A stretch of DNA of 29,539 nt from a virus. The notes below the pieces were generated by a model. That model was not told where the DNA came from, did not search any database, and worked only from the letters and a program-made list of their open reading frames with translations. Made by a program: the position numbers and the translations under genes. Location: positions 1 through 29,539 of the IMG/VR virus record IMGVR_UViG_3300035682_000136; one strand, 5' to 3'. Shown here in pieces: positions 1 to 9,502 of this stretch; position 1 is the first letter of the stretch; the number at the start of each line of letters is the position of its first letter.

Positions 1-1097
1 GAACGCTCACTATCAACGGCACAACGCAAGACTTATCAGCCAACAGAACATTCACGATAGCCACAGGCTTAACGGTAGGCACTACACCAATAACAAGCGG
101 AACGGTAGGGCGTGTGTTGTTCGAAGGAACGGGCAATGTGTTGCAGGAGAGTGCTAATTTCTTTTGGGACAATACTAATTCAAGGTTGGGTATTGGTACG
201 GCTTCGCCACTTGTTTCTAATGATATTAGAACATCAAGCAATTCACCAATAACACCATTAGTAAATGTACCCGATTCTGCAACAACTTTATTAATTGGAA
301 ATACAGGAACAAATGGAGTTTTAGCATTCGGTCAAAATAATACAAGTCAAGCTTGGATTCAGGCTCGTTCTCGTTTAGCGGGTGCAAGTGCTAATGTTCT
401 TTTGTTAAATCCTTTAGGCGGCAACGTTTTAATCGGCACAACAACAGACGCAGGGTTTAAACTCGATGTGAATGGAACGGCTCGCTTTAAAGGAGCAAGC
501 AACGTAGGCACAACAACTGCCTTAACTGTTATCAATAGCGACTCAACAACTCTTTTGCAAGTTCAAGATAACGGATACATTCGCGTAGGAAGTCAAACAA
601 CAAGTGCTTTTCGTATCTACGCAACTGACGCTTCAGGAGATTCAGAACCTTCAGGGTTGCATTTGGTGCTTAACTCGCGAGTAGTGGCGCAATCGCAAGC
701 GTTTAATGTGGGTATGGTTATGATTAGCGGCATTAACGGAACGGCTACAACAGGAACTCAGAATGTATTTCTAATTTCAAAAGGGTTTGCGCCAACAAGT
801 GGAACGGCTACTTTTGCAGCATCTTCGATTATACCTACAATTAACCAAACTGGTGGTGCTAATGGAATAACAAGAGGTTTATACATCAATCCAACGCTAA
901 CAGCAGCGGCTGACTTTAGAGCAATTGAAGTAGCGAGTGGCATCACAATTTTAGGAGCAGCCACAACGGCTAAAGCATCATTAAGAATACCAAGCGGAAC
1001 AGCACCTACCTCACCTGTTAACGGTGATATTTGGTTTGACGGAACAAATCTAAACGTGAGAATCGGTGGAGTAACAAGAACAATAGTAGTACTTTAA
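1..1097 (+). CDS. Tail-fibre-like structural protein, 5' truncated
   Basis: The reading frame is already open at base 3, so the start lies outside the window; the GTG at 114 is only an internal codon. The visible 365 residues are low in charge and rich in Thr, Gly, Ala, Ser and Asn. They contain the fibre-type segment WDNTNSRLGIGTASP and end with GDIWFDGTNLNVRIGG, a closing motif common in phage tail fibres and appendage proteins. The likely role is host-surface binding at the tail tip, as part of a trimeric beta-rich fibre; this is inferred from family style, not from a recognised binding domain. The small protein at 1109 follows after 11 bases. Wording of the codons (many ACG, CGT, TCG) differs from the genes after 1484. 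Confidence 0.75.
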   Translation, partial: TLTINGTTQDLSANRTFTIATGLTVGTTPITSGTVGRVLFEGTGNVLQESANFFWDNTNSRLGIGTASPLVSNDIRTSSNSPITPLVNVPDSATTLLIGNTGTNGVLAFGQNNTSQAWIQARSRLAGASANVLLLNPLGGNVLIGTTTDAGFKLDVNGTARFKGASNVGTTTALTVINSDSTTLLQVQDNGYIRVGSQTTSAFRIYATDASGDSEPSGLHLVLNSRVVAQSQAFNVGMVMISGINGTATTGTQNVFLISKGFAPTSGTATFAASSIIPTINQTGGANGITRGLYINPTLTAAADFRAIEVASGITILGAATTAKASLRIPSGTAPTSPVNGDIWFDGTNLNVRIGGVTRTIVVL

Positions 1098-1108
1098 TAT
1101 AATAAACA

Positions 1109-1360
1109 ATGGCTAAAATACAACCGATTACATTTCCTTTAAACGCAGGAACAGCAACAGAGATGAGTGTTCTCATTCTGAACTTTGAAACGAGTGCAAT
1201 TAATTGCACTACCTATTACGAATTGAAAACCGAAGAAGGCAAGGTGCTAAGTAATGGAAACTACACGCTAACAGAACAAGAATTCGCAGCGTGGGGTGAA
1301 GATAATTCGTGGGTAGAACAGTGCGTGGCGAATGCAATAGGAGTAACAATTATAAAATAA
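1109..1360 (+). CDS. Small conserved phage protein downstream of tail fibre, function unknown
   Basis: An 83-residue acidic protein. I recognise its style from Bacteroidetes phages (a segment like YYELKTEEGKVLSNGNYTLT followed by an aromatic-rich acidic C-terminus), where it often lies beside tail-fibre or structural genes, but no function is known to me. It begins 11 bases after the fibre stop behind an AT-rich leader (AATATAATAAACA) with no Shine-Dalgarno. A virion or fibre-accessory role would be a guess from position only. Confidence 0.7.
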   Translation: MAKIQPITFPLNAGTATEMSVLILNFETSAINCTTYYELKTEEGKVLSNGNYTLTEQEFAAWGEDNSWVEQCVANAIGVTIIK

Positions 1361-1364
1361 GAAC

Positions 1365-1487
1365 ATGAACCTTACCGAAGAACATTTGAAGCAGTTAGAT
1401 GCTTTCATTCAAGAGATGCCTACAAAGTTTGGCTTACCATTGATTCAGTTTTTCAACAAGATAAAAGAGGAAGCTGATAAAGAATGA
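1365..1487 (+). CDS. Short 40-residue protein, unknown
   Basis: ATG at 1365 opens a 40-codon frame with the sense of a small amphipathic helical protein (MNLTEEHLKQLDAFIQEMPT at its start, charged KIKEEADKE end). Its TGA overlaps the ATG of the next gene (ATGA at 1484), the coupling used throughout this genome, which supports it being translated. Too short for a family assignment. Confidence 0.5.
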   Translation: MNLTEEHLKQLDAFIQEMPTKFGLPLIQFFNKIKEEADKE

Positions 1488-2107
1488 GCATACTTGCTGA
1501 GCTGTTTGAACAGGGCGCACTATACGATGTGCTTTTAGATTTCGGTGAATCCGTTACTGAAAGCGCACGCTCAAACATTCGCATCCAGCAAACGAGATAC
1601 GGCAAGAAACGCAAGGCTAACACTACAGGCACGCTAGCAGCTTCGCTCTATTACAACATAGATGTAACAGGCACACTACCATCTATTGGCTTTGATTCAT
1701 CAGCTGACTACGCTAAGTGGGTAGAGTATGGAAGGCAGGGTAAAGAGAGCAACTACAAAGGAATAGATACACGATTTGCAGCAGGAGCTGCTAAGCCTCC
1801 GGTAGAAGCTATCCTGAACTGGATGAATCTAAAGAAGATTAAGCTGAGAGCTATGGGTGAGACGGGCAAGATGACTAAGTTCGCTAAATCAGCAGCTAAC
1901 AAAGATGCAGATAATAGACTAAGAGTAGCTAACGCAATGGCAAAGAGCATTGAGAAAAAAGGTATTGCACCTCTCTACTATTTTAGAGATGCATACTTAG
2001 AGTGGCTACCTGATTACGCTCCGCAGCTAAATGGCGCTATGAGTGATGCAGTAAACATCTACATCTTAGGCCAAACGAGAAAACTAACTAACATTAAACC
2101 AGGTTAA
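1484..2107 (+). CDS. HK97 gp10-like neck/tail-completion protein
   Basis: 207 residues. The motif SSADYAKWVEYGRQGKE around residues 71-87 matches the 'Y-A-x-x-V-E-Y/F-G' signature of the HK97 gp10 family, which acts at the head-tail joint or tail terminus of siphoviruses. The N-terminal third has the typical amphipathic helix plus GTLAASL segment. A long Lys/Ala-rich helical region (about residues 110-160) is larger than in minimal gp10 proteins. It is coupled to 1365-1487 by ATGA and followed 3 bases later by the distal-tail-like gene, so it sits at the head of the tail block. The family call is fairly good; the exact step (tail completion or neck) is inferred. Confidence 0.7.
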   Translation: MSILAELFEQGALYDVLLDFGESVTESARSNIRIQQTRYGKKRKANTTGTLAASLYYNIDVTGTLPSIGFDSSADYAKWVEYGRQGKESNYKGIDTRFAAGAAKPPVEAILNWMNLKKIKLRAMGETGKMTKFAKSAANKDADNRLRVANAMAKSIEKKGIAPLYYFRDAYLEWLPDYAPQLNGAMSDAVNIYILGQTRKLTNIKPG

Positions 2108-2110
2108 ATC

Positions 2111-3391
2111 ATGGCAATTACAATACATCAGCAGCCTTACGAATTCACAGCTCTTAAGCAGAAGCTTATAGTAGTGGCTACATCTTCTAACATAGGGCAG
2201 CCTGGCTTTCGCTATGTGATAGAGGTAAGCAATGGCACTACTACTAATACTTTTTACGTGCAGCCTAACCTATCAGGCGCACTTGTATTTGACTTAAATC
2301 CTGTAGTTAGCTCTGCCATGGATTTAGGAGTAAACAGCACTGATGCGGTGCCTTCTCTATTCGCATCCACAACGGTGCAAGATGCTGCTACATCACGTAA
2401 TATCTTAGGCATTAGCACAATCATACAGGAAGGCTATGAGGTGCTTGGCTTATTCGAGGTGCAGGCTACTCAATACCCATTAGACGGCAGCGCTTTAATC
2501 AATGCAGCGTTTCAGATTAGTGATGGCTTTAATCCTGATCCTGCTGACTACTTCTCATTAGACTCAGCAGGGAGCTACATCATGAGTGATTTAGTTAGAA
2601 GCACCTATGCAATGGATGACATGCTAAGCCAATACTCATTAGGCGCTAACACAATAGGCATAACAGGCTTTAGTGATGACTATGGAGTGCTAACTATTCC
2701 TGCAGATGATGGCTCAGTTTTGACTGGCAATGCTATAGATGACATTCAGATACTGCAATTTGATGAGGCAGGAGCATTACTGCAGACTGACGTTTTAAAT
2801 TGTGTTATTGCAGCAGGCACTATTAACCACTTACCCCTACTGCCTGCTAACATAAATGATATATTTGGCTTAGATGCAGATTGGCATCACTACCTATTGA
2901 ACTTTAGAAATAGTGGAGGCACAGCAACTGCACGATCAATAGCAGTATTTAAAGCAGATGACGAATGTAGATTTGATAAGATAAGATTAGGCTGGACCAA
3001 TAGCAGAGGTGGATGGGATTACTTCAACTTTACTAAACGCTCTGAGGAATCTTACTCAGTAGAGCGCAAGAGATATCGCAAGGTAGTAGGTAACTACGCT
3101 ACTGCAGATGAAGCTGAGGCCTTTGGATTTAACACATACGATAGAGGGCTAACTGAGCGCAGCCCATTTGTAGAAAAGATGATGCGTATTAGAACTGACT
3201 TCTTAACCGAAGGGCAATTTGAATACTTAAAGAATCTTATCTACTCCGAATCAGTCTACATGATTAATACTAAAGGCTCAGCTATACCAGTGCTAATAGA
3301 TAGCAATAACTACACAGCTGTTAAGAGCAGAAGCTCACGTAAGACCGATTTAGAATTGATGTTAAAATTCAGTAACGATTATACAGCATGA
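2111..3391 (+). CDS. Putative distal-tail structural protein
   Basis: 426 residues, mostly beta-rich with many Ser/Thr/Asn. The C-terminal part (about residues 285-426) carries a pattern I associate with Bacteroidetes phage tail proteins: GWDYFNFTKRSEESYSVER, then an ERSPFVEKMMRIRTDFLTEG segment, and a final region with repeated basic residues. The ATGA overlap with the 1022-residue protein at 3388 and the tape measure just after it place this gene in the baseplate/tail-tip block. A Dit-like role is plausible from position and C-terminal style, but I cannot show a Dit fold. It could equally be a minor tail protein. Confidence 0.55.
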   Translation: MAITIHQQPYEFTALKQKLIVVATSSNIGQPGFRYVIEVSNGTTTNTFYVQPNLSGALVFDLNPVVSSAMDLGVNSTDAVPSLFASTTVQDAATSRNILGISTIIQEGYEVLGLFEVQATQYPLDGSALINAAFQISDGFNPDPADYFSLDSAGSYIMSDLVRSTYAMDDMLSQYSLGANTIGITGFSDDYGVLTIPADDGSVLTGNAIDDIQILQFDEAGALLQTDVLNCVIAAGTINHLPLLPANINDIFGLDADWHHYLLNFRNSGGTATARSIAVFKADDECRFDKIRLGWTNSRGGWDYFNFTKRSEESYSVERKRYRKVVGNYATADEAEAFGFNTYDRGLTERSPFVEKMMRIRTDFLTEGQFEYLKNLIYSESVYMINTKGSAIPVLIDSNNYTAVKSRSSRKTDLELMLKFSNDYTA

Positions 3392-6300
3392 GGCCAACAG
3401 TAATATTAACGGTTAAGGCAAGCAATGGAGCTGCAGTAGTAGTAGACCTTTACGAGAATGAAAGCATAAGCTACTCATCTAACTTTAATAGCGTATCTGA
3501 GTTCACTACCAGGGGAGCTTTTTCAAGAGAGTTTAGAATACCGGCTACTAAGAGTAACGTAGATTTCTTTGGGCAGCAGTATAACGCTAATCTGCTTAAT
3601 AATGATACTACTCAGATTAACGTACTTCGTAAGATAGATGCAACGCTATCAGTTAACACTTTACCAATCGCTGAAGGGCATATACAATTTAAGCAGGCCA
3701 TTACTCAGCAGGGTAAGATGCACGAATTTGTAATAGCATTTTTTGGTGAGACTGTAGACTTAGCTCGCAGCATTGGAGATAAGATGCTAAAAGAATTAGA
3801 CTACACTGATTTAGCTCATGAGAATAGCTATGCTAATGTAAATGATATTAATGATGGTACTTTATTTAATAACGCACTCTGCTACACGCTAACGGATAAG
3901 GGGCAGAATTGGAGTGAGGATAGCACAGTAACAAGCAGAAGGATATTCAGCTCAGTTAATCCTATCTATACAGGAGAGCTAACATTAGCTCTGCAGGCAA
4001 AGTGGTTAATGGATAAGATAATAGGTGAGGCTGGCTTTACGTGGAGCGGACAAACCTTATTCAATGAGCTTGCTGAAATGTATATTCCTTACATCACTAA
4101 TCCACTAACGCTTGGCCCATTAAATAACGATGAAGCTAAATTTTTAGCAGGATTTGCAGGAGCAACTACATCAGTTACTATTAATGTTGCTGCTGCTAAT
4201 GGCCAAACTAAGAAACAACTTACAGGATGGACTGAGTCAACTGATCCAAGCAATAGCTTTGCTTCCGATGTTTATACATCACAAGGTAACTTTAATGCAA
4301 CCTTTTTTATTAGCGCTAATTTTATTATACCAGGTGCTGTAGCATTTGCTCAAAATGCTTATGACTTTGTTTTAGGAGTTACAAGAGATGGCATAGAAAC
4401 ACTTTTACCAATGGGCCAAGGTCAATCTATTTCCGATACTGTGATAGAATTTGATCCATCAATAGGCCAATATATTCAAGTTCCTGTTGATCCTGTTGTA
4501 TACGCTACCTATACTTTAGATATGCAAGTAGGTGATGAGATACGCTACTATGTTTATGCTCATGCAGGAAGCGCTCAAACTATTTTATTTGGTGCTAACT
4601 GTACTATTGGTATTTCATTTGTAACAGGAGAGCTGCAAGCGCAGCCTGTAAGCTTTGTTAAGAATGCTCCTGAGCAGAAACAAGTAGATTTCTTAAGAGA
4701 TATTCTTAAGATGTTTAATGCTGTGCTTGTGCCTAATCCTAACATGCCTAACGCTGTTGAGATTATTCCAATGGTAGAGTATTTAGGTACTGGAGATGAT
4801 TACGATTGGACCGGTAAGTTAGACCTATCAAAAGACATTGTATTAACTCCTGCAGCTGACATCAGAAAGCGCCTACTTAAGTGGAGCTATAAAGAGCAGG
4901 GAGATTTATTTAATGCTAAGTATAAAACAGCAGCTCAGAGAGTGTATGGGGAGCTTAGGCTTAATGATGCAGGCAATGATTTTAGCACAAGTGATTACAC
5001 TGTAGAGCTAACCTTTGGAGCTTCGCCATGCGACTTAATACCTAATACTAATTACGTCATCCCAAAGTACTTTAATGAGACGGGAGAGTTCATGGCACCT
5101 GGGCCGAGAATACTTTACAGAAGAGCATTTGAAGAGAGCGCTGTAGTTATGGTTTATGATGAGGTAGCAGAGGAGGCAAGCTTTACAATTATACCACTAC
5201 TTAGCCACTACTCAGCTATTCCTACTGAGATAGGTACTAATGACCTAAACTTCGGGCAAGAAATTCCTCCGCATCCAATAGAGGCTATGCCATTGCATAC
5301 TTTATTTGATAGATATTGGAGGCAGTATATCTCTGAGCTTTATGATTCAGAGCAGAAGATAATGGAGGCCTATTTTAAGCTATCAGTTACTGATGTATTT
5401 GGGTTAAAGTTTAATGATAAGATTTGGATAAAGGATTCTTTTTGGAGAGTCATAGAGCTAACCGATTACATAGTAGCAGATGAGCAAGTAACTAAGTGCA
5501 AGCTTATCCGATTACTTGACATTGGAGCGCTATGCCAATACACACCATCTACTATAAGCGCTAGTACAGGAGCAGTTTTATTTTTAGATTACGATGGAGA
5601 CACAAGCAATGGATCGCAAGAATGCTGCGAGTTTTACGGCTACACTTGGGATGATGATAAAAAGGCTTGCTATGCAACTACAGGCACGAATGGAACAGGC
5701 GGTATAATTACTTCACCGAATAATGTAGGCGGTAGCAATATCACTAATACTAGTGGTAATCAAAAGAGCGCTACCGGTATGGGTAACGTCAATAGGGCAT
5801 CTATTGAGAATAACAACGAACGCATATTTGTTAGTGGCTTAGGCCATGGCATTGCACCTAACAATAACTACAGCCAAGCGTTAGGCTATCGCAACTTTAT
5901 CAGGCCAAACTTAGAGGGCACTATGGTAGCAGGCAGATGGGCAGAGGCAGATGTAAGAGGGGTGCACTTTGGCGGTGGTACTTGGTACGATGGCACCTCA
6001 GACTTTGGAACAACTATACCAGGGCGCTCACAGCATGGATTTATACAGCTCATGGGCTTAGGCGAGCTAGATGCTAATCCAACTAACATAGATTTGTACT
6101 TAGATGGTGTAGATGGAGGCACTATAGTTATGCCTACAGAGACGGTATGGGCTGTCAAAGTTTATATTTCTATCCTCGAATACCTTTACGGTAGCACTGA
6201 CTTTACAGGAAGAGTAGCCACTGTTGAATATTCTACTATGTTTTGGCGAGATAAGGTAACTCACTACGCTGCTACTCCTCATTTAATACATGACTTTCAC

Positions 6301-6456
6301 AGTGGATTCGCATCGGGCAGATTTGACTTGTACACACCAATAGTAGGCGGTGCAATAGCTCCATACATAACAGCTAAAGTAACAGGCAAAACAGCAGTAA
6401 TCAGCGCAACCATTCAATACACTCAATCTAAATTTCAACGTACACCTATAATATGA
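3388..6456 (+). CDS. Tail-tip hub / receptor-binding structural protein
   Basis: 1022 residues. The N-terminus has FSREFRIPATKSNVDFFG at residues 45-62, a motif characteristic of large tail-tip proteins of Bacteroidetes phages. A beta-rich stretch at about residues 255-415 looks like an inserted beta-sandwich (it ends ILFGANCTIGISF). Residues 430-700 continue the hub-like part. After a Gly/Asn-rich linker near residues 760-800 come YadA-head-like turns (SGLGHGIAPNN, SQALGYRNF, GTMVAGRW) and a C-terminal beta domain. This suggests a multidomain tip protein that both anchors to the tail and contacts the host. It overlaps both neighbours by 4 bases. The assignment as hub or receptor-binding protein is inference from architecture and position. 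Confidence 0.6.
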   Translation: MRPTVILTVKASNGAAVVVDLYENESISYSSNFNSVSEFTTRGAFSREFRIPATKSNVDFFGQQYNANLLNNDTTQINVLRKIDATLSVNTLPIAEGHIQFKQAITQQGKMHEFVIAFFGETVDLARSIGDKMLKELDYTDLAHENSYANVNDINDGTLFNNALCYTLTDKGQNWSEDSTVTSRRIFSSVNPIYTGELTLALQAKWLMDKIIGEAGFTWSGQTLFNELAEMYIPYITNPLTLGPLNNDEAKFLAGFAGATTSVTINVAAANGQTKKQLTGWTESTDPSNSFASDVYTSQGNFNATFFISANFIIPGAVAFAQNAYDFVLGVTRDGIETLLPMGQGQSISDTVIEFDPSIGQYIQVPVDPVVYATYTLDMQVGDEIRYYVYAHAGSAQTILFGANCTIGISFVTGELQAQPVSFVKNAPEQKQVDFLRDILKMFNAVLVPNPNMPNAVEIIPMVEYLGTGDDYDWTGKLDLSKDIVLTPAADIRKRLLKWSYKEQGDLFNAKYKTAAQRVYGELRLNDAGNDFSTSDYTVELTFGASPCDLIPNTNYVIPKYFNETGEFMAPGPRILYRRAFEESAVVMVYDEVAEEASFTIIPLLSHYSAIPTEIGTNDLNFGQEIPPHPIEAMPLHTLFDRYWRQYISELYDSEQKIMEAYFKLSVTDVFGLKFNDKIWIKDSFWRVIELTDYIVADEQVTKCKLIRLLDIGALCQYTPSTISASTGAVLFLDYDGDTSNGSQECCEFYGYTWDDDKKACYATTGTNGTGGIITSPNNVGGSNITNTSGNQKSATGMGNVNRASIENNNERIFVSGLGHGIAPNNNYSQALGYRNFIRPNLEGTMVAGRWAEADVRGVHFGGGTWYDGTSDFGTTIPGRSQHGFIQLMGLGELDANPTNIDLYLDGVDGGTIVMPTETVWAVKVYISILEYLYGSTDFTGRVATVEYSTMFWRDKVTHYAATPHLIHDFHSGFASGRFDLYTPIVGGAIAPYITAKVTGKTAVISATIQYTQSKFQRTPII

Positions 6457-6650
6457 CAAATCCACAAAATGACATCATACTTAGTATGACTTTACTTAGA
6501 TCAGGAGTGCAGGGTAAGAGCAAAGAGTTTAAGCAGGCTAGTGGTATCTATCATGCGAGGCTAAAGGTGTGGCAAATAAGAGCTATTAATTACACTATAC
6601 TAATAGGGCTACTTAGCTTAATTACATTCACAATTTATAGCATAGTATAA
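6453..6650 (+). CDS. Small protein with one C-terminal membrane segment
   Basis: 65 residues: a hydrophilic basic N-terminal half, then a hydrophobic run (YTILIGLLSLITFTIYSIV) ending the protein. It overlaps the hub gene by 4 bases, and its stop shares a base with the ATG of the tape measure gene at 6650, so it is translationally coupled to both. A single-pass membrane protein between hub and tape measure genes could act in tail assembly or DNA entry at the membrane, but there is no motif to decide. Confidence 0.6.
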   Translation: MTNPQNDIILSMTLLRSGVQGKSKEFKQASGIYHARLKVWQIRAINYTILIGLLSLITFTIYSIV

Positions 6651-8875
6651 TGGCTACACAAGAGATGATATTAAAGCTCTCATTTGATGATGAGGGTACA
6701 TTTACAGGTCTATCCGATATTAATCAAGAGCTGGCTAAAACTGATACAGCCACAGTACAATTAGAGAAATCTACTAAGACACTTAAGGCGCAATATGCTG
6801 ACTTAAAAAAGCAGCAAGATCAATTTGATCCTGGCACTGAGAAATTCAATCAGCTATCTATTAAGATGGGTGAGCTTAAGGATAGAATGAATGATGCTGC
6901 GGATGCAGTAAAGGGAAATACAGGACCTGCTATAGAAGGAATGAGCAACTCCTTTGGATTAATGGGTGAGCAGCTATCAAACTTAGACTTTGAAGGGTTA
7001 TCACAAAGCATTAACTTGTTTACTGGCAATCTTGCTCGAGTAGATACTAAGGCTTTAGCAGGTGGATTAAAAGCTATGATATCTGCAGGGGTGCAAGGCT
7101 TTAAGACTTTAGGAAAAGTTATTTTACAGAATCCTATTTTTCTTTTAGTAGGTGTTATTGTGGCTGTCATAGCTTACTGGGAAGAGCTGAGTGATTTCGT
7201 TACCGGCAAGAGCAAGATGCTTGAGAATTTAAACAAGCAAGTAGAGGCTTTAAAAGCACAGGAGCAAGCGCTAACACGTGAGCTTGCATTACAAAAAGCT
7301 TTAGGAGCAGGAGGTGGGCAGATACTAAAGACTGAATTAGATATATTAAAAAATAAACAATATCAGGCAGAGGCTGCTATGAAGATAGCTTATCTTGAAA
7401 AGGATAAAGCAAAGTTTTTAGAAGCACAGCAGGCACAATTAACAGCCATTAACGATCTTGAGATAAGAAAGATTAAAGTCTATCAGGATACTAAAGCTTT
7501 ACTAGATAAGATTCGCGCAGGTAAGGATGATGAGTATAATAAACAGCTGCTCCAAAATGATGCTTTCAGCGTCTATAAAAATCAAACAGAACAAATAGCT
7601 TTACAACAAAAAGAGATTAATGCTCAGTCTACAGATTTAGCTCTGCAAATGCAAAGAGCTCAGCAAGCTGGCAATGCAGCTTTAGTAGAGAAATTAAGAT
7701 TACAAAGAGAGGGTTTGCTGAATCACGTTAAAGATCTTCAAGGTCAAAAGGATGAGATTTGGAATGCAGGATTACAGGCCCAAGCTGAAGTTAAAACTGA
7801 AAAAGAATTAGCTGCTATTGCTGCAAGAAAAGCAAAAGCAGCAGAGCGTAAGAGCGCTGCAGATGCAGCATCTAAGAAGTTAGCAGATGACATCTTAGCT
7901 ATTGAGAAAAGTATGGTAGATGTTACAAGATCTCTCATGCCTGATAAAGAAAGAGAGATTTTGTTATTGGAAGAGAGGCAAAAACAAGAGCTCGCTACAT
8001 TCACAAAAGCTAAAAAGAACGAAACAGAAATAGCAGAATTAAAGAAATCTCACGCTACTGAGCTCAAAATCATTAATGATAAATACGCTAAAGCAGCGCA
8101 AGATATTTTAGATGAGCAAGCTCTTAAAGAAAAGGAAGCTGCAGCTGCAAGATTAGAAGAAAAGAAAAAAGAATTAGCCGACATTCAAGCTATAATAGAT
8201 GCAGCTGATAAGGGTAATATTGAATCTGAATATAGTCAACAAGAGCGAGAATTAATAGCTTCACAAGAATATTATCTTACTTTAAAAGAGCAAGCAAAAG
8301 CAGCAGGATTAGACAGCGAAGCTTTAGTAACAGAGCAGGCACGTAAAGAGAATGAGATTAAAGAAAAATATAGAGCCGAAGATAAAGCTAAGCGTATGGC
8401 TAACATACAGCAAGGCTTTGAAATGGCAGATCTTGCTTTAGGCGCTTTAATGGATTTAAACCAAGCAGCAGCTAAGGGAGATGAGGCAAGCCAGCGCAAA
8501 GCATTTGAGCGAAACAAATTACTGCAGAAAGCTCAAGCTACCATAGCTATGGCAAGCGGAATAGTTCAGCAGTTAGCTGTACCACAAGACCAACTTAAAG
8601 GAACTAACTTTATTAAAGCAGCAGCAATAGCAGCAGCAGGCATAGCTAACATAGTTAAGATTAATCAAACTCAATTTGGTGGTGGTGGCTCAGGTGGAGG
8701 TAATGGTAATTTAAACGAGCCAACAGGAGGAGGAGCTAACGCACCGGCTGTAGATTTTAGCGGAGCTAATTTGCAAGTTAATGCACCTGGTAGCACTGAG
8801 ACCTATGTACTTGCTGGTAATGTAGCAAACGCATTAGAGGCACGCCAAAAGATAATAGACCAATCACATTTATAG
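6650..8875 (+). CDS. Tail tape measure protein
   Basis: 741 residues. Coiled-coil-like sequence occupies residues 25-85 and again about 190-560 (long Lys/Glu/Gln/Ala runs). A membrane-type helix lies at 158-176 (ILQNPIFLLVGVIVAVIAYW), and a Gly-rich segment with FGGGGSGGG sits near the C-terminus. This arrangement is that of tape measure proteins, which fill the tail tube, set tail length and help DNA pass the cell envelope. A protein of this size implies a medium-length non-contractile tail. No sheath gene is seen. Unusually, the tail chaperone-like gene is not directly upstream but near the far end of the window (28553). Confidence 0.85.
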   Translation: MATQEMILKLSFDDEGTFTGLSDINQELAKTDTATVQLEKSTKTLKAQYADLKKQQDQFDPGTEKFNQLSIKMGELKDRMNDAADAVKGNTGPAIEGMSNSFGLMGEQLSNLDFEGLSQSINLFTGNLARVDTKALAGGLKAMISAGVQGFKTLGKVILQNPIFLLVGVIVAVIAYWEELSDFVTGKSKMLENLNKQVEALKAQEQALTRELALQKALGAGGGQILKTELDILKNKQYQAEAAMKIAYLEKDKAKFLEAQQAQLTAINDLEIRKIKVYQDTKALLDKIRAGKDDEYNKQLLQNDAFSVYKNQTEQIALQQKEINAQSTDLALQMQRAQQAGNAALVEKLRLQREGLLNHVKDLQGQKDEIWNAGLQAQAEVKTEKELAAIAARKAKAAERKSAADAASKKLADDILAIEKSMVDVTRSLMPDKEREILLLEERQKQELATFTKAKKNETEIAELKKSHATELKIINDKYAKAAQDILDEQALKEKEAAAARLEEKKKELADIQAIIDAADKGNIESEYSQQERELIASQEYYLTLKEQAKAAGLDSEALVTEQARKENEIKEKYRAEDKAKRMANIQQGFEMADLALGALMDLNQAAAKGDEASQRKAFERNKLLQKAQATIAMASGIVQQLAVPQDQLKGTNFIKAAAIAAAGIANIVKINQTQFGGGGSGGGNGNLNEPTGGGANAPAVDFSGANLQVNAPGSTETYVLAGNVANALEARQKIIDQSHL

Positions 8876-8877
8876 AA

Positions 8878-8893
8878 TTTTTCCACTAATAAA
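8878..8893 (+). promoter_or_regulatory. Repeated leader element, copy 1 (TTTTTCCACTAATAAA)
   Basis: The 16-base word TTTTTCCACTAATAAA lies in the 29-base gap before the protease gene, 11 bases before its ATG. The same word recurs exactly before the scaffold gene (9503-9518). Shorter versions occur at 22060-22071 and 29294-29302. It has no Shine-Dalgarno, so it may be a translation-enhancing leader or RNA-processing site; this is inference. Confidence 0.5.
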
Positions 8894-8904
8894 AAAGCAA
8901 TCAC

Positions 8905-9501
8905 ATGAATGATAAATTGAAATTAATTGAATACGGCTTAGGTGAGGAAGAGGATAACATGGGGGTGTACGCTGTGAGCCTTGTTAGTGAGCCTGCTATA
9001 ATGGTAGACTTTGTAGCACTGTCTAAAGCTAACTTGTTACTAGCTCGCGTAGAGGATGGAGAGAAGCGCATGCTATACGGCCCTGCCTTAATTCCTAACC
9101 AACCTATAGTTAGATATGATGGTAATAACGAAAAGTATTTTATCACTTACTCTAAAGAGACTATAGAGCAAACGGCTCAGGAATTCTTAAAGAGAAACAT
9201 GCACCATAACCATACTATCCAGCATGAGATGCCGGTAAATAATCTTACCGTAGTAGAATCTTGGGTTACTACAGGAGCACATGATAAGAGTATGAATTAT
9301 GGCTTTGAACTTCCTGAGGGCACATGGATGATAGGGGTAAAAGTAGATGATGATAAAACTTGGCAAGCTGTAAAGAATGGCGAGGTTAAAGGATTCTCAA
9401 TAGAAGGATGGTTTGCGCCAATGTCTGAAACTGATGTAACTGAGAAAGACCTTGAGAAGCTATTAGCTGAATTAGCTGAGCAGCTTGAAATGAATTTGTA
9501 A
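8905..9501 (+). CDS. XkdF-type prohead serine protease
   Basis: 198 residues. The signature segments of the putative phage serine protease XkdF family are present: a His cluster MHHNHT at residues 99-104, a following beta segment with ESW, then GTWMIGVKVDDD (140-151) and the serine in VKGFSIEGWF (S165). The protein would cleave the scaffold and the capsid N-terminus during head maturation. The genes that follow are the scaffold-like and major capsid genes, the expected partners. A Glu/Leu-rich helical tail ends the protein. Translation probably starts at the ATG at 8905, downstream of the repeated leader element. The fold call is good; the catalytic residues are inferred from position in the family motif. 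Confidence 0.75.
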   Translation: MNDKLKLIEYGLGEEEDNMGVYAVSLVSEPAIMVDFVALSKANLLLARVEDGEKRMLYGPALIPNQPIVRYDGNNEKYFITYSKETIEQTAQEFLKRNMHHNHTIQHEMPVNNLTVVESWVTTGAHDKSMNYGFELPEGTWMIGVKVDDDKTWQAVKNGEVKGFSIEGWFAPMSETDVTEKDLEKLLAELAEQLEMNL

Positions 9502-9502
9502 T

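Noticed and set aside
114-1097. GTG at 114 as start of the fibre protein
   Set aside because: The frame stays open to the window start and the upstream residues have the same fibre-like composition.
5886-6465. Three minus-strand open frames inside the hub gene
   Set aside because: Shadows of the + strand gene: no start context, no recognisable protein, and the whole phage block reads on the + strand.
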